From: Rhodospirillaceae bacterium
Lineage (GTDB): Bacteria; Pseudomonadota; Alphaproteobacteria; CADEGL01
Length of the DNA: 5,309 nucleotides
Direction of reading: 5' to 3'
NCBI GenBank assembly: GCA_018699755.1
Contig: JABIRQ010000418.1
Location: forward strand, 1-5,309
The notes below the pieces were generated by a model, which worked only from the letters and a program-made list of their open reading frames with translations, ran no database searches and had not been told where the DNA came from. This document shows positions 1-5,309 of the stretch, piece by piece. How positions within the stretch are numbered: the first letter of the stretch is position 1; each line of letters begins with the position of its first letter. The position numbers and the translations under genes are program-made.

Positions 1-273
1 AAAGCCGATGAAAACCGGCTCGCGCCCCTGGCGGCGGCATCGGACGGCGGGGTGATCTGGCTCGCGGAGGAAAACGGCGCGCCGACCTATCGCCGCACCC
101 GTCCAGGTCGGGACCAGCACGGCACCGACACGGCCGGATCGTGGCTGGGCTTGATCGAGAATGGCGGCTATGCGGTCGACGACTTGCGCCGCGTGGCGTT
201 CCTGCCCGCACCGCTCGGCTTGGCCTTCGCACTCGGCTTCCTGCTGCTCGCCTGGTGGCGAGAGGGACGATAG
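1..273 (+). CDS. C-terminal end of an inner-membrane protein (partial, 5' end outside window)
   Basis: The frame is open from the first base and stops at TAG 271-273, giving 90 visible residues. It contains GGVIWLAEE (about 16-24), a basic RRTRPGRD stretch (31-38), WLGLIENGGYAV (48-59), and one hydrophobic segment at about 65-86 (FLPAPLGLAFALGFLLLAWW) ending in REGR. That places the C-terminus just inside the cytoplasm if the preceding domain is periplasmic. From memory, a 'W-GL---G-Y-V ... LP--LAL-L-LG-LLLAW-REGR' ending is typical of large uncharacterised alphaproteobacterial membrane proteins encoded after MoxR ATPase, DUF58 and DUF4159 genes. That assignment is recognition, not proof. The upstream part, and therefore any enzymatic domain, is not visible. 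The gene converges on the porin gene, with 115 bases between their stop codons. Confidence 0.75.
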   Translation, partial: KADENRLAPLAAASDGGVIWLAEENGAPTYRRTRPGRDQHGTDTAGSWLGLIENGGYAVDDLRRVAFLPAPLGLAFALGFLLLAWWREGR

Positions 274-330
274 ACAGAGCCCCGAGGTCGTCTCCCTATC
301 CCGGCGGCGGACAGCCACCATCGGAGAATA

Positions 331-365
331 CAAAAGAAAAGGGCCGGCCCAACCGGGCCGGCCCT
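331..365 (-). terminator. Rho-independent terminator of the porin gene
   Basis: GGGCCGGCCC (341-350), loop AACC (351-354) and GGGCCGGCCC (355-364) form a perfect 10-bp stem, extended to 11 bp by A340/T365. Read on the minus strand the stem is followed at once by TTTTCTTTTG (340-331), a good U-tract. It begins 24 bases after the porin stop codon. On the plus strand the stem is followed by TCGATAGCG, with no T-run, so it is not a classical terminator for the upstream plus-strand gene, though the hairpin could still stabilise that transcript's 3' end. Confidence 0.9.
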
Positions 366-388
366 CGATAGCGTGTTGGTAAGCAGTC

Positions 389-1786
389 CTAGAAGACGTA
401 CTGCATACCGAGCTGGACACGCGTGGCTTCACCAGCATTGTTCGTCTGGCTCGACTGATGCGAATCGCGCCAGCCGTGCATGACTTCAAGACCGATATTC
501 ACGCGGGACACCGGGCTCCAGATGATGTTGCCCGACAGGTAGTCCACGCTGTTGTTAAGACCGTTCGCGGCGGTCGTGCCGAGACCGGCAGACGTCAGCT
601 GGCTGACCGGAACGTCCGTGCGGACGAAACCGTAATGGACGTTCGAACGGAGGTTGTCCGTCCAGCGATGGGTCAAACGAACCATGCCGCCCATCGACCA
701 GATGGTATCGACATCGACGTTACAACCAGCCGTACCCGGCGTGAGGTTCTTGGCCGGATTGGTGCACTGCGCAACCGCGCCACGATACAGACCGCCGGTG
801 ATGTAGCGGCCGATGCCGTCGCCGAAGTTGAACACGCCGCCGATGTTGCCGCCTTCCCAGAGGTTCACGTTGGCACCCGCATGGACGCCATAACCCAAGG
901 AAGAGTCGGACTGACCGTTACCCGCGTCGAACGTGAAGTAGCGGCCGACACCAGCCAAGTTCACCGCGCCCCAGCTGTCGCTATACGTGAAGCGAGCAAC
1001 GAGATCGGGCATGTGGTCGTTGGTGTTGGTCGAGCGCGCAGTACCCGCCGCATTGGCGAAGGTAATGCGGCTCTGCGGGTTCTCGACCGCAAGGTCGAGG
1101 CCCAGGCCTTCGGCGAGGCTCGCGGAGTAGCGAATCATCGCCTGACGAGCGAACTCGACGCCGGCGCAGCCGTAGAAGTCGACCGTGTCCGGGTACGTGC
1201 TCGTGTCCGAGAACGTCGTGAAGGTCTGACCCGCGAGGACCGGACCGAGCTGGCCAAAGGCCTGACGCAGACGGAACGAGTTGGAGTTCGACGCGGTCTG
1301 GTTACCGTTGGCGCCGAAGAAGTCGCCTTCGATACGAGTCCGCATCATACCCCAGTCGGTCGGCGTCCGGCTGTCGAACCGGAAACGAGACTGACGGGCG
1401 TGCAGACGGACATTGCCATCCCGGCGCGCCGAAGCGGAGTTGTCGAGCGCGATGCCCGAAACGCCGAACGAGTCCGAGTTGGTCAGAGCGTCGAAGTCGT
1501 AGATGAAGTCGGCCTTCACATAACCACTGAAGGAAATCGACGTGTCGGAACCCGGCAGCTTCCAGGAACCGGGGAAGTCGCCCGCAGTCACGGCATTGGC
1601 CGGGGCCACGCGCTCCTGGGAATCCTCGATCTTGGTCTGCTGGACCTCAACGGTGTCAAGACGCTGCTGAAGGGCTTCGATCTGCGCTTTCAGGTCGTCC
1701 ACTTCGCCCGCGACGGCCGGGGTGGCGAGCAGCGCAACGGCCGCTCCCGATCCCAGCAACACGGACTTGAGCTGCTTTTCGTTCAT
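389..1786 (-). CDS. DcaP-like outer-membrane porin, 465 aa
   Basis: This is probably a trimeric outer-membrane beta-barrel for uptake of small, often anionic solutes; the substrate is unknown. Residues 1-26 form a Sec signal peptide: K4 and K7, a hydrophobic core at about 9-23, and an AVA cleavage site before G27. Residues 30-60 form a coiled coil with regular a/d positions (L32, I36, L39, L43, V46, Q50, I53). Next comes WKLPGSDTSISFSGYVKADFIYDF (75-98), the characteristic first strand of DcaP-like porins. Later signatures include RQSRFRFDSRTPTDWG, LRQAFGQLG, LAGQTFTTFSD and FARQAMIRYS. The protein ends in YVF; a terminal aromatic residue is the usual barrel-assembly signal. The ATG at 1786 is chosen because AGGAGG lies 8 bases upstream and the signal peptide starts there. 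An in-frame GTG at 1810 would add eight residues overlapping that site. Cysteines are C207, C341 and C355; the last two sit in a likely surface loop. The gene is complete, probably monocistronic, and ends at its own terminator. Confidence 0.9.
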   Translation of the reverse strand: MNEKQLKSVLLGSGAAVALLATPAVAGEVDDLKAQIEALQQRLDTVEVQQTKIEDSQERVAPANAVTAGDFPGSWKLPGSDTSISFSGYVKADFIYDFDALTNSDSFGVSGIALDNSASARRDGNVRLHARQSRFRFDSRTPTDWGMMRTRIEGDFFGANGNQTASNSNSFRLRQAFGQLGPVLAGQTFTTFSDTSTYPDTVDFYGCAGVEFARQAMIRYSASLAEGLGLDLAVENPQSRITFANAAGTARSTNTNDHMPDLVARFTYSDSWGAVNLAGVGRYFTFDAGNGQSDSSLGYGVHAGANVNLWEGGNIGGVFNFGDGIGRYITGGLYRGAVAQCTNPAKNLTPGTAGCNVDVDTIWSMGGMVRLTHRWTDNLRSNVHYGFVRTDVPVSQLTSAGLGTTAANGLNNSVDYLSGNIIWSPVSRVNIGLEVMHGWRDSHQSSQTNNAGEATRVQLGMQYVF

Positions 1787-1794
1787 CAATGGAA

Positions 1795-1800
1795 CCTCCT
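1795..1800 (-). promoter_or_regulatory. Shine-Dalgarno site of the porin gene
   Basis: On the minus strand AGGAGG lies within the purine-rich GGAGAGGAGG, 8 bases before ATG 1786-1784. It is a full anti-16S match at near-ideal spacing, and it decides the start against the upstream in-frame GTG at 1810. It suggests strong translation, as expected for a major porin. Confidence 0.85.
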
Positions 1801-1827
1801 CTCCAAACACTAAGGTTCGTTTATTAG

Positions 1828-1859
1828 GTATCGCTCGGGTCGATAGCCGTACCCGATAC
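1828..1859 (-). promoter_or_regulatory. Possible stem-loop in the porin mRNA leader
   Basis: On the minus strand GTATCGGGT (1859-1851 followed by the complement of the arm) can pair with ACCCG (1840-1836) plus ATAC (1831-1828). This gives a 9-bp stem with a 4-base bulge and a 10-base loop. An alternative register pairs GTATCG with CGATAC and GGT with ACC. The hairpin sits about 40-70 bases upstream of the porin start codon, so it lies in the leader if transcription starts further upstream. The pairing is visible in the sequence. A role in mRNA stability or regulation is inference, and no known riboswitch or RNA family was recognised. Confidence 0.35.
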
Positions 1860-1913
1860 GCTTCTGCACATCAGGCTGATGCCTTTTTTGCGGGAAGGCC
1901 CGTGTAAGGGCAA

Positions 1914-1943
1914 GGGAATTCCCCCTTCTGGGCCCGGAATTCC
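1914..1943. repeat. Two GGAATTCC palindromes 21 bp apart
   Basis: GGGAATTCCC at 1914-1923 contains GGAATTCC (1915-1922), and a second GGAATTCC occupies 1936-1943. The centres are 21 bp apart, two helical turns, which would put both palindromes on the same DNA face. This geometry is typical of operators bound by paired dimers. No regulator family is recognised and chance is possible. Confidence 0.35.
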
Positions 1944-1962
1944 AATATGTGTGATGATATTG
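1943..1962. repeat. Inverted repeat CAATAT-N8-ATATTG, candidate operator
   Basis: CAATAT (1943-1948) and ATATTG (1957-1962) are perfect 6-bp inverted arms around an 8-bp spacer, 157-176 bases upstream of the porin start codon. The element shares one base with the second GGAATTCC palindrome. The arms are AT-rich in a GC-rich genome and the layout fits a dimeric regulator, but no known consensus was matched. Confidence 0.35.
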
Positions 1963-2232
1963 CAACAAATAGCACTGCCAGCCAGACCGCCCACGCCACA
2001 GAGCACGGAAAATAACGGATTCGCCCCGACTGCGCCAGCGCGCTCTCTCGCCTACGAAGCGTGTCCTTTCTGATACCATCGGGTCCGACACCATCGGGCA
2101 TCGCGAAAAGCCGGCCCCCGGCGGGCAAACCGTCCGATCGGCCGTTCCGAGCTTTATGGCTCTCGAATCTCGACGCCGGAGCGGAGAAACGCCATATTGC
2201 CACATTCCCCTCGACGATGCCCCGTTTCGAAC

Positions 2233-2237
2233 AGGAG
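2233..2237 (+). promoter_or_regulatory. Candidate Shine-Dalgarno for a TTG start of the TPR-sulfotransferase
   Basis: AGGAG lies 9 bases before TTG 2247-2249. The other possible starts have poorer sites. GTG 2061 is preceded by CTACGAAGC, and ATG 2217 by CATTCCCCTCGACG. ATG 2316 has AAGGGG only two bases before it, which is too close. It is the best visible ribosome-binding match for this gene, though the start remains unproven. Confidence 0.45.
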
Positions 2238-2246
2238 CAAGGCGCC

Positions 2247-4370
2247 TTGACCTCAACCGCAGGATCCCAGAGACGCCAACGCGCGCGCAGTTTGCCGATC
2301 GGCCTGCAAGGGGTGATGGCGAACGCGGTCCGCCTCCATCAATCCGGCAAGCTTCGAGAAGCCGAGGCGTTCTACGGGCAGATTCTCGATCAGGTTCCCG
2401 ACAACCCGGACGCCCTGCATCTCGTGGGCGTTCTGGCCTATCAGACCAATCGGCCTGCAGAGGCCGCAAAGCGAATCGAAGCCGCGATCGCGGTCGAAAA
2501 CCTCAACGCCGCCTATTACGACAACCTCTCGCTCTGCTACCGGGCCCTCGGTCGCGCGGAGGACGCGATGCGCGCCTGCCGCAAAGCAATCGCGTTGGAC
2601 GGGCGCAATCCGGGGTCGCATTTCAACCTGGCCGCTTCCCTGGTCGATCTGGGCAGGCCGAACGAAGCCAGACGGGCGCTCGAACGCGCCATCAAGCGCG
2701 ACCCGAACTATGCCGAGGCCCACAACAATCTCGCCAATCTTCTGATGAAATCGGGTGAAATCGAACCGGCGCTCAGCCACTATCGCAAGGCTGCCGCCGC
2801 GCGGCCCGGCTACCTTGAACCGGTCGCCAACATGGCTCGGGCGCTCGCCGATGCCGAACGCCACGACGAATCGGTCGAATATTTTCGCCAACTGGCCGAG
2901 CCGGACGATGCCGACGCCGAGTTGCTGACCGACTACGCCAACGCCCTGCACAAAGCTGGAAAGCCCTCCGAAGCCCTGACCATCTGCGAACGCGCGCTGC
3001 AATCGGATCCGAACAGCGCCAAGGCCGTATTTCTGTGCGCGGTCCTGCAAAAGGAACATGGCGACCAGCCCGGAGCGGAAAAGTCGTACCGCCGGGCCGC
3101 CGAGTTGGATCCCGATCTGGCGGAAATCTACAACAATCTGGGGAATCTCCTCTATCACGCCGACCAGGTCGAGGAGGCGCTAGCCTGTTACGAAACCTAT
3201 GTCGAGAAAGGCGACCAGAAGGCGAGCGGCCTGCTGTCCCAAGCGAGCTGCCATATCGCGCTGGGCGATCAGGACAAGGCGAAGGGCCTGATCGAACAGG
3301 CCTTGGCGTTCGAGCCGGACAACGTCGTCGCCTTGACCCGTTACGCGGATCTGGGGGGCAAGAACAAGGAAGATTTCTCCGCGCGGCTCGAATCCGCGGC
3401 GAGCCGGCCGGACTTGGCTCGTGGCGACAAACAACGGGCTGCCTTCGCGCTGGCGCATTATCAGGACCAGCAGGGCAATTGGGATTCGGCCTTTCGGTGG
3501 GCCGAGACGGCCAACGCGCTCGCCCGGGAATCCCTGCCCTACGATCCGGCGGTCGAGGAACAATGGATCGAGCGGATCATGGCGGTCTTCGATCGCTCCT
3601 TTCTCGATGCCCGGCCCCAAGACATGGGCCTCGACTCCGACCAGCCGATCTTCATCGTCGGCATGCCGCGCTCCGGCACGACCCTGATCGAACAGATGCT
3701 GGCCAGCCACCCGGCGGTGCACGGTGCGGGAGAACGGGAGGAAATCGGCCGGCTCGCCTCGAACCTGCAGGCGATCACGAAATCCTATGTCGGCTATCCC
3801 GATTGCGTCGCCGATTTCACGCCGGACATGGCGACGGAAGCGGCCCGGCAATATCTCGATACGGTCGGCGAGAAGGCGGGCGACGCGCTGCGCATGACCG
3901 ACAAGATGCCGCTGAACTTCCGTCATCTCGGCCTCATTTCGATGATTTTCCCGAACGCACGGGTCATCCATTGCCGGCGCGATCCGATGGACGTCTGCCT
4001 CTCTTGCTATCTGCTGGGGTTCGCCGGGCGCATGGCCTTCGCCTACGACCTTCAGGGCCTGGGCCACTACTACCGCCTCTATGATCGGCTCATGGCCCAT
4101 TGGCGCGAGGTGCAGCCGCTGCGCATGCTGGAGGTCCAATACGAGGATCTCGTCGAGAATTTCGAAACCAGATCGCGCGAGATCGTCGAATTCGCCGGCC
4201 TCGAATGGGACGAACGTTGCCTGCGGTTCCATGAAACCAAGCGGACGGTGCTGACCGCCAGCAACCTGCAGGTTCGCCAGCCCCTCTATTCCAAATCCAT
4301 CGGCCGATGGCGCAATTACGAGGCCGGCCTCGGCCCGCTGCGCGAAGCGCTCGGCGATTTGGCGCTCTGA
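2247..4370 (+). CDS. Tetratricopeptide-repeat sulfotransferase, about 707 aa
   Basis: The predicted enzyme transfers sulfate from PAPS to an unknown acceptor, with a TPR array likely to bind partner or substrate. There is no signal peptide or membrane segment, so it is probably cytosolic. Numbering from TTG 2247, ten uninterrupted 34-residue TPR units span residues 20-359 (for example AEAHNNLANLL, AEIYNNLGNLL). A helical linker follows (360-465). The sulfotransferase domain (Sulfotransfer_3-like) starts at about 466. Its 5'-phosphosulfate loop is GMPRSGTT (472-479), followed by HPAVHGAGEREE (488-499), TDKMPLNF (from about 551), and the 3'-phosphate motif RRDPMDVCLSCY (577-588, with R578 and S586). 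The domain looks intact. Start choice: TTG 2247 has the best ribosome site. ATG 2217 (717 aa) and GTG 2061 (769 aa) are in frame, but codon usage before about 2300 is less biased than in the body, arguing against the longest form. It is divergent from the porin and probably co-transcribed with the next gene, 27 bases downstream. Confidence 0.9.
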   Translation: MTSTAGSQRRQRARSLPIGLQGVMANAVRLHQSGKLREAEAFYGQILDQVPDNPDALHLVGVLAYQTNRPAEAAKRIEAAIAVENLNAAYYDNLSLCYRALGRAEDAMRACRKAIALDGRNPGSHFNLAASLVDLGRPNEARRALERAIKRDPNYAEAHNNLANLLMKSGEIEPALSHYRKAAAARPGYLEPVANMARALADAERHDESVEYFRQLAEPDDADAELLTDYANALHKAGKPSEALTICERALQSDPNSAKAVFLCAVLQKEHGDQPGAEKSYRRAAELDPDLAEIYNNLGNLLYHADQVEEALACYETYVEKGDQKASGLLSQASCHIALGDQDKAKGLIEQALAFEPDNVVALTRYADLGGKNKEDFSARLESAASRPDLARGDKQRAAFALAHYQDQQGNWDSAFRWAETANALARESLPYDPAVEEQWIERIMAVFDRSFLDARPQDMGLDSDQPIFIVGMPRSGTTLIEQMLASHPAVHGAGEREEIGRLASNLQAITKSYVGYPDCVADFTPDMATEAARQYLDTVGEKAGDALRMTDKMPLNFRHLGLISMIFPNARVIHCRRDPMDVCLSCYLLGFAGRMAFAYDLQGLGHYYRLYDRLMAHWREVQPLRMLEVQYEDLVENFETRSREIVEFAGLEWDERCLRFHETKRTVLTASNLQVRQPLYSKSIGRWRNYEAGLGPLREALGDLAL

Positions 4371-4397
4371 CCGGTGACGCCGCCGGGCTCGGCCGGT

Positions 4398-5309
4398 ATG
4401 CGCGGCGGAGATAACACAATCGACGCCGCCTTTGCCCAGGCCCTGGCGCTACACCGCGCCGGACGCCTCGCCGACGCCGCAGCTGCATATCGCGGCGTTC
4501 TGGCGGCATCGCCGGACCACGGGGACGCCCTGCACTATCTCGGCCTTCTTGCCCATCAATCCGACGATGACGAGGAGGCGATCCGCCTGATCGGCCGCGC
4601 GATCGAGGTCGCCGGCCCCGACCCCTTGCGCCACTACAATCTCGGCGAAGCATACCGGGCGCATGGCCAGCCGGTGGAGGCGGCGCGCTGCTATCGCGCC
4701 ACCTTGGCGGCCGATCCCGACGACGGCGGCGCCGAACTCGGCTTGGCGGATTCGCTCTACGATATGGGCGAATTGAAGGCCGCGCTCGATCACTACCGCC
4801 GGGCACGAGCCCTCTTGCCCGAAGATCCGGAGGTCCACAACAACCTGGCCAACGCCCTGCTCGACCGGGGCGACACGGAAGGGGCGCTGGCCGGATTCGA
4901 CCGCACCCTGGCCGTCGATCCGACCTTCGCCGAAGCCCATCTCAACAGGGCGAACGCCCTGCTCGGCGCCAGCCGCGTCGACGAGGCCCTGGCCGCAATC
5001 GATCGCTACGAGAAAGCGACTCCCGATCCGGTCAAAGCCGATCTCGCCCGGGCCGCGTGTCATCAGGCCAAGGGCGACCGAGAGTGCGCCCGTGCCCTGC
5101 TCGTCCGCGAACTCGAGCGCGACCCCGCCAACATCCAAGCGTTGTCGCTGCTCTCGCGGATCGGTGACGACGAGCCGAGCGAGGCGATCGCGGCGCTCGA
5201 AGCCGCCCTTGAAGACGGGGCGCTGGATGCCGAGAACCGCAGAACAGCGGCTTTCGCCCTGGGCGAGGCCCTCGACAGGGCGGGGCGTTTCGACGAAGCC
5301 TTCGCCCGC
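4398..5309 (+). CDS. Second TPR protein, tandem sulfotransferase paralogue (partial, 3' end outside window)
   Basis: The frame is open from ATG 4398 to the window edge, giving 304 residues with no stop. Seven consecutive 34-residue TPR units occupy residues 8-245, with consensus phrases such as AFAQALALHRAGRLADA, HYNLGEAYRAHG and VHNNLANALLDRG. The final stretch, ENRRTAAFALGEALDRAGRFDEAFAR, matches the linker KQRAAFALAHYQDQQGNWDSAFRW of the preceding gene, which lies about 75 residues before its sulfotransferase domain. The same architecture is therefore expected, with the catalytic domain just past the window. No strong Shine-Dalgarno precedes ATG 4398. An in-frame GTG at 4374, 3 bases after the previous stop, would add eight residues and has no better site. 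The 27-base gap suggests an operon and translational coupling. Sulfotransferase function is inferred from the paralogy, since the domain itself is not seen. Confidence 0.88.
   Translation, partial: MRGGDNTIDAAFAQALALHRAGRLADAAAAYRGVLAASPDHGDALHYLGLLAHQSDDDEEAIRLIGRAIEVAGPDPLRHYNLGEAYRAHGQPVEAARCYRATLAADPDDGGAELGLADSLYDMGELKAALDHYRRARALLPEDPEVHNNLANALLDRGDTEGALAGFDRTLAVDPTFAEAHLNRANALLGASRVDEALAAIDRYEKATPDPVKADLARAACHQAKGDRECARALLVRELERDPANIQALSLLSRIGDDEPSEAIAALEAALEDGALDAENRRTAAFALGEALDRAGRFDEAFAR

Larger units (their letters stand above)
1811..2246. promoter_or_regulatory. Divergent intergenic region between the porin and TPR-sulfotransferase genes
   Basis: This stretch of more than 400 bases carries no convincing gene. 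It must contain promoters for both divergent genes. Bases about 1936-2016 are clearly richer in A/T than the flanks and are the likeliest promoter area. I could not pick a -35/-10 pair with good spacing: the minus strand has a TTGCAA at 1965-1960, but only GAATTC lies 17 bases downstream. Short palindromes at 1914-1962 are listed separately. A 9-bp direct repeat, ACCATCGGG, occurs at 2075-2083 and 2090-2098. Part of the right side (from 2061 or 2217) would be coding if the downstream gene used an earlier start. Confidence 0.5.

Noticed and set aside
141..382. Small plus-strand open frames at 141-371 and 161-382
   Set aside because: They overlap the end of the membrane-protein gene in other frames, have no ribosome sites, and run through the terminator hairpin.
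1787..1810. Longer porin start at GTG 1810 (eight extra residues)
   Set aside because: It would place the perfect AGGAGG inside the coding sequence and add an acidic FGEEVPL stretch in front of a normal signal peptide.
458..1813. Long plus-strand open frame (451 codons) across the porin gene
   Set aside because: It lies entirely opposite the porin. Its translation is rich in R, V, A, E and D with no domain, as expected from the complement of GC3-biased codons. The minus-strand product has a signal peptide, porin motifs, a ribosome site and a terminator.
1873..1889. Hairpin AGGC-TGAT-GCCT followed by six T on the plus strand, terminator-like
   Set aside because: The stem is only 4 bp and no plus-strand gene ends upstream of it. 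It is too weak to call.
1960..1980. Sigma-54-like promoter on the minus strand (TGGCAG ... TTGC)
   Set aside because: The GG and GC elements are 14 bases apart rather than the required 10, so the match is coincidental.
1810..2469. Minus-strand 219-codon frame covering the divergent intergenic region and the first TPRs
   Set aside because: It is arginine- and proline-rich with no domain. It would overlap the N-terminal TPR coding region, and its end abuts the porin leader.
2253..4232. Long minus-strand open frames (2253-3158 and 3180-4232) opposite the TPR-sulfotransferase gene
   Set aside because: They are antisense shadows of a GC-rich gene. The plus strand shows ten exact TPR units and intact sulfotransferase motifs, while the minus-strand products show no recognisable domain.
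4090..5138. Minus-strand open frames (4090-4806, 4449-5138) opposite the second TPR gene
   Set aside because: The products are of low complexity (arginine-rich, or V/G/Q-rich) and antisense to a frame with seven regular TPR units.

Overview
The window looks like chromosomal DNA from a GC-rich Gram-negative bacterium, most likely an alphaproteobacterium of the Rhodospirillales type. This is inferred from GC-rich third codon positions, a DcaP-like outer-membrane porin, tetratricopeptide (TPR) sulfotransferases, and the tail of a membrane protein whose closing motif I associate with alphaproteobacterial MoxR/DUF58/DUF4159 clusters. No sequence search was possible, so the taxonomy is tentative.

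Layout: (1) Bases 1-273 hold the last 90 codons of a plus-strand inner-membrane protein. (2) Bases 274-388 are a short convergent gap with a strong hairpin-plus-U-tract terminator serving the minus-strand gene. (3) A minus-strand porin gene (389-1786, 465 aa) has a signal peptide, an N-terminal coiled coil and a C-terminal phenylalanine. An ideal Shine-Dalgarno sequence fixes its start. (4) Bases 1787-2246 form a divergent intergenic region, locally AT-rich, with several short palindromes and a foldable porin leader. No convincing sigma-70 promoter could be picked by eye. (5) A plus-strand gene (about 2247-4370) encodes ten consecutive 34-residue TPR units followed by a PAPS-type sulfotransferase domain. 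(6) Only 27 bases later, in the same reading frame, a second TPR protein begins (4398) and runs off the window end. It has seven TPR units followed by the linker that precedes the sulfotransferase domain in the first gene, so it is almost certainly a tandem paralogue.

The two TPR-sulfotransferase genes probably form one transcription unit, divergent from the porin. A plausible but unproven picture is that the TPR arrays capture different protein or glycan acceptors for sulfation by similar catalytic domains. Nothing in the sequence links the porin functionally to them beyond the shared upstream region. I see no mobile elements, tRNA or rRNA genes, or CRISPR arrays.
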